From positions 3,349 through 67,348 of the forward strand of contig JAZOOD010000027.1 in NCBI GenBank assembly GCA_045654805.1: a stretch of DNA of 64,000 nucleotides, read 5' to 3'. The notes beneath the pieces were generated by a model. It saw only the letters and a list, made by a program, of their open reading frames with translations, was not told the DNA's origin and did not search any database. This stretch comes from CAZNKU01 sp045654805 (lineage in GTDB: Bacteria > Bacillota > Clostridia > Monoglobales > Firm-18). Shown here one piece after another: positions 24,014-33,865 of this stretch. Made by a program: the position numbers and the translations under genes. How positions within the stretch are numbered: position 1 is the stretch's first letter; the number at the start of each line of letters is the position of its first letter.

Positions 24014-27000
24014 AGTCAAAAAACTCCTCCATTTTAATTTTTTTATACTTGCGGTATTTATTATTCTTAAAGTCAACATCAAAATTGCATATATTACCGT
24101 ATGGACAATAATCACATGCTGTTGAATTATTTCCATAAACAGGATTTATATTGATATTCCCGTCAATCATCTTTTCAAAGGCATTTTTCATCTGATTATA
24201 CGCAGCTTTGCAAAGTTTATTAATTTGGCTGAGTGTCACATTCTTTTTTGCAATAAATATTGACGGAATATCAGCAGATTCGTTTATAACGCCATGCATT
24301 TTTAATTCTTTTTCTATTTCTCTGGCAATAGCTTCATCCGTCATATTTTTTTCACCTTTTATAACAGGATCATCAATGTGATAATAAAGCATAGCAGCGG
24401 GTATTACTTTATTGCCTTTTTTTTCAAGATTTTCACATACAGCTTTTATGTATATAGGTAACTGAATCTGTATACCACATAAAATTTTTTCAAAGTTTAT
24501 ATCTTTAGCACTGGACTTATAATCAACAATACTTACAAAATCACCATTTTCTGTTTGTCTTATATCAGCACGGTCTATTTTTCCGCGAAGTTTTACTACT
24601 GTGCCATCTGATAAGGTCAATGTTATTGGTTCAAATTCAGAATTTTCGTCAAAGGAAAGCTCATAACCCAAAGATACATAACCGCTTTGCCTGTAAAAAA
24701 TGGTAATATTCCAAAGAACGGTATTCATAGCCAAAATTATTTTATTAAAAAGATAACTGAATCTTTCCGATTCTGTATAAAATTCGCTTAAATATTCGCT
24801 AAGGACATTATTTGTTATTTCTGAAGCCTTTTCCTTGCATATTTCTTCAGTTATATTATGCCAACCGAATTCTTCTGCAAACAAAGAAAATTTCTCAATT
24901 ATTTCGTGCATGAATGTACCATAATCCCTTGCTTCTATCTTATATTCTTTTCTTTCATCAATATTAAGACCGTATCTTACAAAATAGGCAAATTGACATT
25001 GGTTAAATTTTTCTACACGGGAAATACTCGACTTAATTTCATCACCATAAAGCTTTTTAGCATTTTGAAATGAAAGTTTAGGTGGAAGATTAGTATAAAC
25101 CCTTGCACTATTAATTATATCATAGAGCTCCGGACGGTTATTTTTGTACCATTCGGCAACATAAGACCAAAATCCATCATTATTATTTTTTAGAACTTTA
25201 TTAAATGTAGGTATAACACCTTCAACCTCTTTAAGCTTATTTAAATTACAATAGATATTTTGAATTTCTTTTACCTCTGGAAAAATAGCTTTAATATTAT
25301 TTATTATTGATGACGGGGACAAAGCTTTACCCTCATTATCCCCGTTTGGATAAGAGAGATAGAGTTTATCCGAAGCAGACGAAAAAACTCTGTATATAAT
25401 ATAATTTTCATCACTGTGTTTTTGCACAACATCTTCCTCTACACCCATTAAGTTCAATTCAAAATCTTTAAAAACTCCCTCGTTTATATATCCACAAGGC
25501 AATACACTCTCTGACACACCTACAGCAAAAACAACTTTTGCCTTTGATGCCTGAAAACGGTCAACAGTAGTAATAATCACATCATCAATACCTATTGGTA
25601 GTGTATCAATTTCAGTATTTGATAGTGCGGAATCCAAAATTTTATAAAATTTTTCAAATGTTATTGAAACATCACCGAAATATATATTCATTTGATTCAC
25701 TGAATTTACAATATGATTATATACCGATATAGTTTCTTCTGCCAATTCATTATTTCCTTCGGTTTTTAATTGTTTGACAATTTCCTTAACACGTTCACCA
25801 GCAGAAATATTATCAAGAAAAGCCGAATAAGCCTGTACAATTTCACACACGGATTTTCTGCCTTTGAATTTGTTGGTAAAAACTTTCAGGCATTCACGGA
25901 CATAACAAATAGAATTACAAATTTTTTTGAATTCGTAATCCGTAAAAGTCCCTTTAAATGTAATCTCATTATCCTGATTCCATATTTGTTCTCTGTTTCC
26001 AACCTCAAGAATATAGTTTTCCAGTAAAAATTTATCATCTTCATCCAAATTACATAAGCAACTTCGTACAAAACCAAAAACTGAATCAAACGAATACTTA
26101 TTTATAACTATATCAAAAACAGAAATTAATGCAGCATAGAGAAAATTTGTATTAGAATGTTTAGGTTCTATAATATTATAAAATATATCATACCTATCGA
26201 ATATATCTCTGATAATCGGATAATATACATCGCTATTTCTGGTTATTACAGCAAAATCTCTATATCTATAATTTTCCTCCCTTATCAATCTGCAAATTTC
26301 TTGAGCTATCTGGTCAACTTCATTATTGTAATTATCACTTCTACATACAACCAAACTGTTTGTCTTTAAAACATATGTATTTTTTTTGTCTGCAAAAAAA
26401 TTATTACGTAAAAAAGTTAATTCTACATTATTATCATAACATTTTTCAAGATACGTATTTGGCAATACCTCAATATTGTTTTCATACGCAATATCAAACA
26501 AAATACCCGCAGTCAATTTCGCCTTATAAAATAATTCAAATTTATTTTTATATTCAAGATTATCAGTTGGAAGAGTAAAAGTAACCATAGGAGAATTCTT
26601 AACTAAACTAGTTATAACCTGTAATTGCTGCTTTGAAAAAGAAACAAAATTATCAAAAAAAATGTATGTGTTTTTATATAATCCATATATATCAATTTTT
26701 TCTGCCAGAATTGTCATATTATCATCTGAATCTATATATGGTAAGTCAAAAAATTTTTCATATTCCGAATATATGAGTATTAAATCAAAAAGTTTATATT
26801 TTAAATTAGTATTGTTTGTATTTTCGGCAATATTTTTTAAAATCTCAACAGTTATACAGTTACTTTTTAATTTCTTTATTAACTCAAGTATTACAGATGA
26901 AAACCCGACAACATCAGCACTTTTCGAAAAATATGTAAGCTTACCGCTGACCTTAATAATAGCTTTTTCAATAATCATAAGCTTTACGTTATCATCAAGG

Positions 27001-27251
27001 AAATCACACATTACGGGACCAACAGTTGAAAACACACGTTTTGCAAGTCGTTCAAGACTTAAAACTTCTACCCTGTCTAATGCCTTTTTAGAAAAATTTG
27101 CAGAAATAATCCTTTCAGCCTGTAGCGAATATTGTTCCGGAACAATATACAAAACATTTCCTGTTGAATTATCTATAATATTATCTATTTCTTCAAGGCA
27201 CTTTTGTGTTTTACCACTGCTCACAGCACCGTAAATTATCTTTAAAGACAT
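23991..27251 (-). CDS. addB: ATP-dependent helicase/deoxyribonuclease subunit AddB, 1086 aa
   Basis: Second subunit of AddAB with inactive helicase-like domains, Chi recognition and a Fe-S nuclease. N-terminal Walker A GAVSSGKT (8-15). The C-terminal RecB-like nuclease has IVDYKSSAKDINF, and the iron-sulphur cysteines are NQCQFAYF upstream and TACDYCPYGNICNF at the end. Length is normal for AddB. ATG with SD GGAGG. It is first of the addB-addA pair and lies just downstream of spoVG. Confidence 0.96.
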   Translation of the reverse strand: MSLKIIYGAVSSGKTQKCLEEIDNIIDNSTGNVLYIVPEQYSLQAERIISANFSKKALDRVEVLSLERLAKRVFSTVGPVMCDFLDDNVKLMIIEKAIIKVSGKLTYFSKSADVVGFSSVILELIKKLKSNCITVEILKNIAENTNNTNLKYKLFDLILIYSEYEKFFDLPYIDSDDNMTILAEKIDIYGLYKNTYIFFDNFVSFSKQQLQVITSLVKNSPMVTFTLPTDNLEYKNKFELFYKAKLTAGILFDIAYENNIEVLPNTYLEKCYDNNVELTFLRNNFFADKKNTYVLKTNSLVVCRSDNYNNEVDQIAQEICRLIREENYRYRDFAVITRNSDVYYPIIRDIFDRYDIFYNIIEPKHSNTNFLYAALISVFDIVINKYSFDSVFGFVRSCLCNLDEDDKFLLENYILEVGNREQIWNQDNEITFKGTFTDYEFKKICNSICYVRECLKVFTNKFKGRKSVCEIVQAYSAFLDNISAGERVKEIVKQLKTEGNNELAEETISVYNHIVNSVNQMNIYFGDVSITFEKFYKILDSALSNTEIDTLPIGIDDVIITTVDRFQASKAKVVFAVGVSESVLPCGYINEGVFKDFELNLMGVEEDVVQKHSDENYIIYRVFSSASDKLYLSYPNGDNEGKALSPSSIINNIKAIFPEVKEIQNIYCNLNKLKEVEGVIPTFNKVLKNNNDGFWSYVAEWYKNNRPELYDIINSARVYTNLPPKLSFQNAKKLYGDEIKSSISRVEKFNQCQFAYFVRYGLNIDERKEYKIEARDYGTFMHEIIEKFSLFAEEFGWHNITEEICKEKASEITNNVLSEYLSEFYTESERFSYLFNKIILAMNTVLWNITIFYRQSGYVSLGYELSFDENSEFEPITLTLSDGTVVKLRGKIDRADIRQTENGDFVSIVDYKSSAKDINFEKILCGIQIQLPIYIKAVCENLEKKGNKVIPAAMLYYHIDDPVIKGEKNMTDEAIAREIEKELKMHGVINESADIPSIFIAKKNVTLSQINKLCKAAYNQMKNAFEKMIDGNININPVYGNNSTACDYCPYGNICNFDVDFKNNKYRKYKKIKMEEFFDYVDEMDN

Positions 27252-27276
27252 ACTTTATCCTCCATATGTACAAACA

Positions 27277-27300
27277 GGGAAAAGCAACTTTGCCTTTCCC
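27277..27300 (-). terminator. Probable weak terminator after spoVG
   Basis: Stem GGGAAAGGCA / TGCTTTTCCC (one G.U) with loop AAGT, then TGTTTGT on the minus strand, between spoVG and addB. The U tract is poor, so read-through into addBA is likely. Confidence 0.5.
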
Positions 27301-27307
27301 AATCAAA

Positions 27308-27577
27308 TTATAAATCTTCTGATTTTTTTGCTTCCTCAAATTTGCTGATAATTTCTATATGAAGTTTTTCACGCATTTCAGCATTAATTGGATGAGCAAT
27401 ATCACGATATTCTCCCTCCGGAGTCTTGCGACTGGGCATTGCAATAAAAAGCTTGTCAGCACCTTCTATAATTTTTATATCGTGTACAACAAATACGTCA
27501 TCAAAGGTTACTGAAACAACTGCTTTCATTCTGCCTTCAGTATTGATTTTTCTAATTTTAATATCCGTAATATCCAT
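27308..27577 (-). CDS. spoVG: Septation/regulatory protein SpoVG, 89 aa
   Basis: Small conserved regulator (RNA/DNA-binding in several Firmicutes) affecting septation, sporulation and virulence genes. Whole-length match to the family: ITDIKIRKINTEGRMKAVVSVTFDDVFVVHDIKIIEG, FIAMPSRKTPEGEYRDIAHPI, EMREKLHIEII. Length is typical. It is divergent from murC; the 160-bp region between them carries the murC promoter, while the spoVG promoter was not identified. Confidence 0.97.
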   Translation of the reverse strand: MDITDIKIRKINTEGRMKAVVSVTFDDVFVVHDIKIIEGADKLFIAMPSRKTPEGEYRDIAHPINAEMREKLHIEIISKFEEAKKSEDL

Positions 27578-27656
27578 AAAAAAATACCTTTAACTCCTTT
27601 TAATTTTATTGTTATATATATTTTACAACATTTTTTTAAAAAAATCCATAAATATT

Positions 27657-27686
27657 TTGACTTTTTTACTGAAAATGTTATATAAT
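27657..27686 (+). promoter_or_regulatory. Sigma-A promoter of murC
   Basis: TTGACT (27657-27662), 18 nt, TATAAT (27681-27686), about 50 nt upstream of the SD AAGGAG (27731-27736). Confidence 0.75.
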
Positions 27687-27745
27687 AAGTTATAGAAAAT
27701 TTTTCTAGTAAAATATTTCATACAAAAATCAAGGAGATGTTAATT

Positions 27746-29104
27746 TTGAAAAAGCTTAATGCAAACAGCCACGTGCATTTCATTGGTATTGGCGGCATTA
27801 GCATGAGTGCTCTCGCCCATATATTAATTTCAAAAGGTCTTAAAGTTACAGGCTCGGATTGGACTGAGACAAATATTACTAAAACACTTCAAAAAAGCGG
27901 TGCGGAAATATTTATCGGTCAAAACCGTGCTGAGAACATAAAAAATCCCGACCTTGTTGTTTATACTGCTGCAGTAGCAAATGATAATCCGGAACTATGT
28001 GAAGCTAAAAATAAGGGTATTGAAACAATAGAACGTGCGGATTTTTTAGGAGAATTAATGAAAGACTTCAATTTTCCCATATCAATAAGCGGTACGCATG
28101 GTAAAACAACTACTACTTCTATGCTTTCCTGCGTTTTACTTGAGGCTGATGAAGACCCCACAATACTTGTAGGTGGCGAACTTAATGCCATAGGAGGAAA
28201 TTATTATATAGGCAAAGACAAATACCTTATTTTTGAGGGTTGCGAATATGTGGACAGTTTCCTTAAATTCAACCCATATGCGGCATTGATTTTGAATATT
28301 GAAGCTGACCACCTTGACTATTTTAGGGATATCGAACACATTAAAGATTCATTCAATAAGTTTATGCTTAAAATACCCGAAAATGGTTTTGTAGTTGTAA
28401 ATGCAGATGATAAAAATGTATTAGATAGCATTAAAAACGTTAAGTGTGAAATAATAACATATGGTGAAAAAGGTTCGTATTCTTTTAAAAATATATCATT
28501 TGATGAAAACGGATATGGAATATTCGATATATACAAAGATGATGAAAAGCTTGCTAACCTTCACCTAAACGTTGGTGGAAAGCACAATATATCTAATGCA
28601 ACTGCCGTATTTGCAGCATCGCACAAATTAGGTGTTGATATTAAATGTATTGTTAAAGGTATCAAAAGTTTTAACGGGACCAAAAGACGCTTTGAATACA
28701 AAGGAATTATTAACGGTGCAAAAGTTTATGATGACTACGCTCATCACCCCACAGAAATAGCTGCAACCTACAGCACAGCCTCTAAAATGAAGCATAATAA
28801 AACCTGGGTTGTTTTCCAGCCTCATACTTATTCCAGAACAAAGGCTTTGTTAGATGACTTTGTAACTGCTTTATCAAATTTTGATAACGTAATTATTACG
28901 GATATATATGCCGCAAGAGAAAAAAACAATGTAGGAATTACTGCCGAGGCAATTTCCGATAAAATAAAAAATGCACGATATATTTCGGATTTTTCCGAAA
29001 TATCCGAGCATTTAAAGGATAATGTAAAACCAGATGATATCGTAATAACAATGGGTGCAGGAACAATAACAAATTTATCGAAGTTCCTTTTTGATATCAA
29101 CTAA
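27746..29104 (+). CDS. murC: UDP-N-acetylmuramate--L-alanine ligase, 452 aa
   Basis: Adds the first amino acid of the peptidoglycan stem peptide. Seen: FIGIGGISMSALAHIL nucleotide fold at the N-terminus, P-loop SGTHGKTTTTSML (about 105-117), DDYAHHPTEI near 330 and FQPHTYSRTKALL. TTG at 27746 is preferred because AAGGAG ends 9 nt before it; an in-frame ATG at 27737 overlaps the SD. Single rightward gene; its 3' end overlaps the convergent PHP gene by 30 nt. Confidence 0.96.
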   Translation: MKKLNANSHVHFIGIGGISMSALAHILISKGLKVTGSDWTETNITKTLQKSGAEIFIGQNRAENIKNPDLVVYTAAVANDNPELCEAKNKGIETIERADFLGELMKDFNFPISISGTHGKTTTTSMLSCVLLEADEDPTILVGGELNAIGGNYYIGKDKYLIFEGCEYVDSFLKFNPYAALILNIEADHLDYFRDIEHIKDSFNKFMLKIPENGFVVVNADDKNVLDSIKNVKCEIITYGEKGSYSFKNISFDENGYGIFDIYKDDEKLANLHLNVGGKHNISNATAVFAASHKLGVDIKCIVKGIKSFNGTKRRFEYKGIINGAKVYDDYAHHPTEIAATYSTASKMKHNKTWVVFQPHTYSRTKALLDDFVTALSNFDNVIITDIYAAREKNNVGITAEAISDKIKNARYISDFSEISEHLKDNVKPDDIVITMGAGTITNLSKFLFDIN

Positions 29105-29917
29105 AAATTCATATGGTACACAGAGGTTTCCTCTGCCTATACCAAGATAAACACCAGGTCGGCGGGCACCATGAAAATCGGTACCGCCGCTTTTTATTAA
29201 ATTATATTTTTCACTTATGCTATGAGCAAGTACTTCCACATACTTGTCATATCCCGAATAAAAAACTTCTATTCCCTTTAATCCATACCCAATAAGTCTT
29301 TTAACAGTTTCTTCAGTATCAGAATCGTTTTGTTTCAAGTAATTAATGTGTGCTAAAACAGGTATACCTCCGCATTGTAAAATTGCTGCAATACCATCTT
29401 CTTCGCTTAGCTGTTTCATAGGAACATATGTTTTTGTTCCGGGAATAAGATATTTTTTAAAAGCCTTCCTATAATCGTTCACCATACCCATTTTTTGCAT
29501 ATAATACGCAATATGTAATCTGCCAATATTATTTGTATTAGTTGATTTTTCAATAGCTTCATAGGATATATCAAATCCCTCTTTACGTACATTTGCAATC
29601 ATTTCCTCGTTGCGAGACCTTCTGTAACTGTTTAAGGTATCCATAACCTTTAAAAAGTTATGGTCATTATAATCAATAAACAAACCAATTATGTGTATAT
29701 CTTCAGTGTCTCCAACACTAATTTCAACACCTGGAACAAGTTCCAAATTTACTTCTTTAGCCTTATTTACAGCTTCTTCTACACCGCTTATTGTATCATG
29801 GTCTGTAACAGCTATAGCAGCAAGCCCGGCTTTTTTTGCCAACAAAACAACTTCCGAGGGAGTGAAAGTACCATCTGATGCAGTTGTATGCACATGAAGG
29901 TCAATCATTCGGGTCAT
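29075..29917 (-). CDS. PHP domain phosphoesterase (TrpH/YciV type), 280 aa
   Basis: Polymerase-and-histidinol-phosphatase fold metal hydrolase. The best characterised relatives act as 3',5'-nucleotide phosphatases or 5'-3' RNA exonucleases. Metal motifs seen: IDLHVHTTASDGTFTP (His8, His10), VTDHDTISGVEEA, VPGVEISV, an inner PVLAHINYLK and C-terminal GGTDFHG. Met1 has AAGGAG at 9 nt; Met4 is possible. It is followed upstream by nrdR with 3 nt between them. Confidence 0.9.
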   Translation of the reverse strand: MTRMIDLHVHTTASDGTFTPSEVVLLAKKAGLAAIAVTDHDTISGVEEAVNKAKEVNLELVPGVEISVGDTEDIHIIGLFIDYNDHNFLKVMDTLNSYRRSRNEEMIANVRKEGFDISYEAIEKSTNTNNIGRLHIAYYMQKMGMVNDYRKAFKKYLIPGTKTYVPMKQLSEEDGIAAILQCGGIPVLAHINYLKQNDSDTEETVKRLIGYGLKGIEVFYSGYDKYVEVLAHSISEKYNLIKSGGTDFHGARRPGVYLGIGRGNLCVPYEFLVDIKKELR

Positions 29918-29920
29918 ACT

Positions 29921-30376
29921 TTATTTCTCCTTCAATATTTTCTTAAGTTCATCCATAAACGTATTTACATCTCTGAATTGTCTGTAAACTGATGCAAAAC
30001 GAACATAAGCGACCTCATCAATATTTTTAAGTTCATTCATTACCATTTCACCAATTTCAACAGAAGAAATTTCACGCTTCAGGGCATTTTGAATACTTGT
30101 TTCAATATTATCTACAACAGTTTCAAGCTGTCCAATTGTAACAGGGCGTTTTTCACATGCTCGCAAAAGCCCTGTTAATAATTTTTGCCTGTCAAACTGT
30201 TGTCTGGTTTTATCTTTTTTCACAACAACAAGTGGAATATTTTCCACTTTTTCATATGTAGTAAATCTCTTTCCACATTCAAGACATTCTCTTCTTCTTC
30301 TGATTGAACTGCCATCATCAGCCGACCTGGAATCAATAACTTTACTTTCGATATGTCCGCAAAATACACAACGCAC
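29921..30376 (-). CDS. nrdR: Transcriptional repressor NrdR, 151 aa
   Basis: ATP/dATP-sensing repressor of ribonucleotide reductase genes. N-terminal zinc ribbon with Cys3, Cys6, Cys31, Cys34 (RCVFCGH, CLECGKRF), then an ATP-cone (about 48-135, VVVKKDKTRQQFDRQKLLTGLLRACEKRPV) and YVRFASVYRQFRDVNTFMDEL. The GTG at 30376 gives the canonical start MRC.FCGH; the ATG four codons upstream (30388) would add VIF residues absent from the family. It would regulate nrd genes elsewhere. Confidence 0.96.
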   Translation of the reverse strand: MRCVFCGHIESKVIDSRSADDGSSIRRRRECLECGKRFTTYEKVENIPLVVVKKDKTRQQFDRQKLLTGLLRACEKRPVTIGQLETVVDNIETSIQNALKREISSVEIGEMVMNELKNIDEVAYVRFASVYRQFRDVNTFMDELKKILKEK

Positions 30377-30470
30377 AAATATCACCATCCGTTTTAATTT
30401 TTGAAAACAGATACATAATTTACTGTAGTCTTTGTATCTTTTTTTACATTATATCACAAATTTTCAAAAA

Positions 30471-30707
30471 TTACAAACAAAAATCCACAAAAATTATATC
30501 GTCTCCTATTTTTTTAATATCATCCCAGGGGATAACGTACTCATCACGGCGTGAAAAAATACCCCAAAATCCTGATTTATATGGAACAATTAATGCTTCA
30601 ACCCTTCCTGTTTTAATATCAAACTCAACATCACAAACATATCCCATACGGCTTCCGTCGCTAACATTTATTATTTCCTTGTTTCTAAGTTCTACAAATC
30701 TGCACAT
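30471..30707 (-). CDS. ylmC: PRC-barrel protein of the YlmC/YmxH family, 78 aa
   Basis: Small PRC-barrel protein; family members are linked to sporulation in Bacillus but their role is not established. Seen: RFVELRNKEIINVSDGSRMGYVCDVEFDI then ALIVPY, FWGIFSRRDEYVIPWDDIKKIGDDIIFV. ATG at 30707 is chosen because GGGGTGA lies 6 nt upstream; GTG at 30716 overlaps the SD. It lies divergent from yunB. Confidence 0.88.
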   Translation of the reverse strand: MCRFVELRNKEIINVSDGSRMGYVCDVEFDIKTGRVEALIVPYKSGFWGIFSRRDEYVIPWDDIKKIGDDIIFVDFCL

Positions 30708-30802
30708 TAAATTCACCCCATATAATCATATGTTATATTACAAATGATAAATGCACGAAAAAAAAGTATTTTTCTTAATATATATGTTAAGGAGGTGTTT
30801 TT

Positions 30803-31468
30803 GTGAAAAACCTGTATAACAAACATAAATTTCATATGATATATTCTTTAAAACTCAGATGTCAAAAGGTGATAATAATTATTTTACTTATGATATTTAA
30901 CACAAGCTTCTGGATTACATTTAAAAGTGTTGAAAAAAATTTCAAACCTTCAGTCACCTCACTTGCAACTTCATATTCGAATACTTATACTACTTCTATA
31001 ATTAATCAGTCAGTAAAGGAAACAACCGACCAAAAAATCAGCTACTCAGACTTATGTGAAATTAATAAAAACGAAAAGGGTGAAATTATTTCTGTTACAA
31101 CAAATACAAGTGCAATTAACAGTATTAAATTAAAACTATCTGATAAAATAATTGAAAATTTACAAAAAAAAAATTCACAAAACCTTGGTATCCCCATAGG
31201 GAATCTGACTAAAACATTCATTTTTTCAGGAAGGGGACCAAAAATTCCTATTAAAATATTGACTGCATCTTCTCCAAAAATTAGCGTAGAAAGTAAATTT
31301 GAATCAGCAGGCATAAATCAGACAAAACACAAAATTTCTCTTGTAACAACAGTAAAAATAGAAATTATTCTCCCATACGAAACACTGATAACTTCAGTCA
31401 CATCCGAATCATTAATTTGCGATACAATAATTATTGGTAAAGTTCCGAATGTTTATGTTTCTAAATAG
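30803..31468 (+). CDS. yunB: Sporulation protein YunB, 221 aa
   Basis: Membrane-anchored protein needed for efficient sporulation in Bacillus. N-terminal membrane segment (about 24-42, VIIIILLMIFNTSFWITF) after a basic start, then the outer domain with IISVTTNTSAINSIKLKLSDKI, LGIPIGNLT, GRGPKIPIKI and FESAGINQTKHKI, as in the family. The start is GTG at 30803 with SD AAGGAGG. No other gene overlaps; ligA follows after its own promoter. Confidence 0.93.
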   Translation: MKNLYNKHKFHMIYSLKLRCQKVIIIILLMIFNTSFWITFKSVEKNFKPSVTSLATSYSNTYTTSIINQSVKETTDQKISYSDLCEINKNEKGEIISVTTNTSAINSIKLKLSDKIIENLQKKNSQNLGIPIGNLTKTFIFSGRGPKIPIKILTASSPKISVESKFESAGINQTKHKISLVTTVKIEIILPYETLITSVTSESLICDTIIIGKVPNVYVSK

Positions 31469-31497
31469 TTGTAAAAAATTAAAATATATGTTAAAAT
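31469..31497 (+). promoter_or_regulatory. Sigma-A promoter of ligA
   Basis: TTGTAA (31469-31474), 17 nt, TAAAAT (31492-31497), about 30 nt before the ligA ATG. It overlaps the last bases of yunB. Confidence 0.65.
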
Positions 31498-31528
31498 ATA
31501 CTATATGTTTAAAATCCGGAGGACTACC

Positions 31529-33499
31529 ATGAAAAAATATATGGAAGATCTTGTTAAAAAAATTGAAAAGCACAGTTATGATTATTATGTCCTTGACAAT
31601 CCGTCAATAACTGATTTTGAATATGACAAACTTATACACGAACTTATGGACTTGGAACAAAAATATCCCGAATACAAAATAAACAATTCCCCCACCGAAC
31701 GTGTTGGTGGAAAAGTTTTAGAAGGTTTTGAAACTATTACTCATACCGTACCGATGGAAAGTTTAAACGACGCTTTTTCCAAATCAGAACTTGAGGATTT
31801 TGACAAATCTGTACGAAAAATTCTTGCAAATCCCGAATATGTTGTTGAGATGAAAATTGACGGTCTTTCTGTATCATTAGAATATGAAAACGGTGAGTTT
31901 TTAAGAGGTTCAACAAGAGGAGATGGTATTGTGGGTGAAGACGTTACCCAAAACCTCAAAACTATAAGGGCTATTCCACTTCGACTTTCTGAAAATGTAC
32001 CTTACCTTGAAGTACGTGGTGAAGTTTATATGCCTGTTTCAAGCTTTATAGAACTTAACAACAAACGTGAAGAACAAGAACAACCTCTGTTTGCTAATCC
32101 TCGAAATGCAGCTGCAGGTTCACTACGACAGTTAAACAGCAAAATAACCGCCGAGCGTAACCTTAACATATTTATTTTTAATATTCAGCAAATTAAAGGC
32201 AGAGAATTACGTAATCATAAGGAATCATTAGACTTCCTGAAAAAACTCGGATTCAAAGTTAGTCCAACTTATGAGAGCTTTAATACAATTGATGATGCCT
32301 ATTCAAAAATACAGAAAATTGGTGACATGCGTGGCGAGCTTGGTTTTGACATAGATGGTGCGGTAATAAAGGTAAATGATTTTAACGACCGTGAGAAGTT
32401 GGGAAGTACCACGAAAGCACCAAGATGGGCTATCGCATACAAATATCCTGCTGAACAAAAACAAACAAAGCTTTTGGACATAACAGTTCAAGTTGGGAGA
32501 ACAGGAGTACTCACCCCTACTGCCGAGCTTGAGCCCGTTAAAATAGCCGGTTCAACCGTAAGCCGTGCAACCCTCCACAACATTGATAACATAACTAACA
32601 AAGATATCCGCATAGGTGATACAGTAATAATTCAAAAAGCCGGTGATATTATACCGGAGGTTGTTGAAGTTGTTACTGAAAAAAGGACAGGTGATGAAAG
32701 GCCTTATAAGATGCCTGAAAAATGCCCCGTATGCGGTACCGGTGTTATCCGCGAGGCTGATGAAGCAGCTACAAGATGTATAAACCCCGAATGTCCTGCT
32801 CAAAAAATACGAAATATTATACATTTTGCAAGCAAAGATGCCATGGATATTGACGGACTTGGTCCTGCGATAATTGAGCAGTTGGCAGAACTGAATTTAA
32901 TTAATAGTCCCGCGGATTTATACTATTTAAAATTTGAGGATTTAGTTGACATCGACAGAATGGGTGTAAAATCTGCCAACAATTTAATAAAGGCTATTGA
33001 AAACTCAAAAAATGCAGGTCTTGACAGGGTAATATTTGCTTTGGGTATAAGAAACATTGGCAGTAAAGCCGGCAAAGTACTTGCAGAAAAATTTTGCGAT
33101 ATAGATACTCTATCGTTGGCATCAGAAGAAACTCTAACAAAAATTGAAGATATTGGACCAATAATGGCCAAAAGTATTGTAAACTATTTTTCAAGTACAG
33201 GCTCTATTGATATTATTCAAAAACTGCGTTTTGCAGGAGTTGACCTTACCTATTCAAAAAAAACAACAGATAACAGATTTGAAGGTATGACATTTGTACT
33301 AACGGGCACCTTACCCACTTATTCAAGAGATGAGGCGTCGGATATTATTGAGAATTTTGGGGGAAAGACTTCCTCCTCTGTCTCCAAAAACACTGATTAT
33401 GTTCTTGCGGGTGAAAAGGCAGGCAGTAAGCTTACAAAAGCTGAACAGCTAGGTGTAAAGATAATTAGTGAAGAAGAATTTATTTCTTTAATTCAATAA
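31529..33499 (+). CDS. ligA: NAD-dependent DNA ligase, 656 aa
   Basis: Seals nicks during replication and repair using NAD. Domains: Ia and adenylation domain with catalytic Lys109 in EMKIDGLS, OB fold (VQVGRTGVLTPTAELEPV), Cys4 zinc finger (CPVCGTG, TRCINPEC), helix-hairpin-helix repeats and a C-terminal BRCT (FVLTGTLPTYSRDEASDIIENFGGK). The ATG at 31529 has GGAGGA 5 nt upstream; an ATG eight codons earlier lies before the SD. Full family length. Confidence 0.98.
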   Translation: MKKYMEDLVKKIEKHSYDYYVLDNPSITDFEYDKLIHELMDLEQKYPEYKINNSPTERVGGKVLEGFETITHTVPMESLNDAFSKSELEDFDKSVRKILANPEYVVEMKIDGLSVSLEYENGEFLRGSTRGDGIVGEDVTQNLKTIRAIPLRLSENVPYLEVRGEVYMPVSSFIELNNKREEQEQPLFANPRNAAAGSLRQLNSKITAERNLNIFIFNIQQIKGRELRNHKESLDFLKKLGFKVSPTYESFNTIDDAYSKIQKIGDMRGELGFDIDGAVIKVNDFNDREKLGSTTKAPRWAIAYKYPAEQKQTKLLDITVQVGRTGVLTPTAELEPVKIAGSTVSRATLHNIDNITNKDIRIGDTVIIQKAGDIIPEVVEVVTEKRTGDERPYKMPEKCPVCGTGVIREADEAATRCINPECPAQKIRNIIHFASKDAMDIDGLGPAIIEQLAELNLINSPADLYYLKFEDLVDIDRMGVKSANNLIKAIENSKNAGLDRVIFALGIRNIGSKAGKVLAEKFCDIDTLSLASEETLTKIEDIGPIMAKSIVNYFSSTGSIDIIQKLRFAGVDLTYSKKTTDNRFEGMTFVLTGTLPTYSRDEASDIIENFGGKTSSSVSKNTDYVLAGEKAGSKLTKAEQLGVKIISEEEFISLIQ

Positions 33500-33528
33500 T
33501 TGAATTTTTATTTAAAATAGTGTATAAT
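33500..33528 (+). promoter_or_regulatory. Sigma-A promoter of gatCAB
   Basis: TTGAAT (33500-33505), 17 nt, TATAAT (33523-33528), 37 nt before the gatC start. Confidence 0.75.
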
Positions 33529-33565
33529 TATTGTTTGGTAAATATTCCAAGGAAGGATGATATAA

Positions 33566-33853
33566 ATGAAAATCACAACAGATGAAGTAAAATATGTTGC
33601 AAACCTTGCAAAACTTTATGTTGATGAATGTGAAGCTGAAAAACTCACAAGCGAAATGAAAAGTATAATCAATTTTGCAGATATGCTTTCAGAAATTGAT
33701 ACTCAGAGTATTGCACCTACAAACCATGCTATGAAGGTACAAAATGTTTTCAGAGAAGATATTATTAAACCATCATACGATAGAGATGATATTTTGAAAA
33801 ACGCTCCGTCTCAGGAAGGCGGATGCTATCTTGTACCAAAGGTTGTTGAATAG
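33566..33853 (+). CDS. gatC: Asp/Glu-tRNA amidotransferase subunit C, 95 aa
   Basis: Small subunit that holds GatA and GatB together in the complex converting Glu-tRNA(Gln) or Asp-tRNA(Asn). Seen: EVKYVANLAKLYVDECEAEKL, MLSEIDTQSIAPTNHAM and the C-terminal REDIIKPS...APSQEGGCYLVPKVVE. SD AAGGAAGG. First gene of the gatCAB operon, 12 nt before gatA. Confidence 0.97.
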   Translation: MKITTDEVKYVANLAKLYVDECEAEKLTSEMKSIINFADMLSEIDTQSIAPTNHAMKVQNVFREDIIKPSYDRDDILKNAPSQEGGCYLVPKVVE

Positions 33854-33865
33854 GAGGTTAGTAAA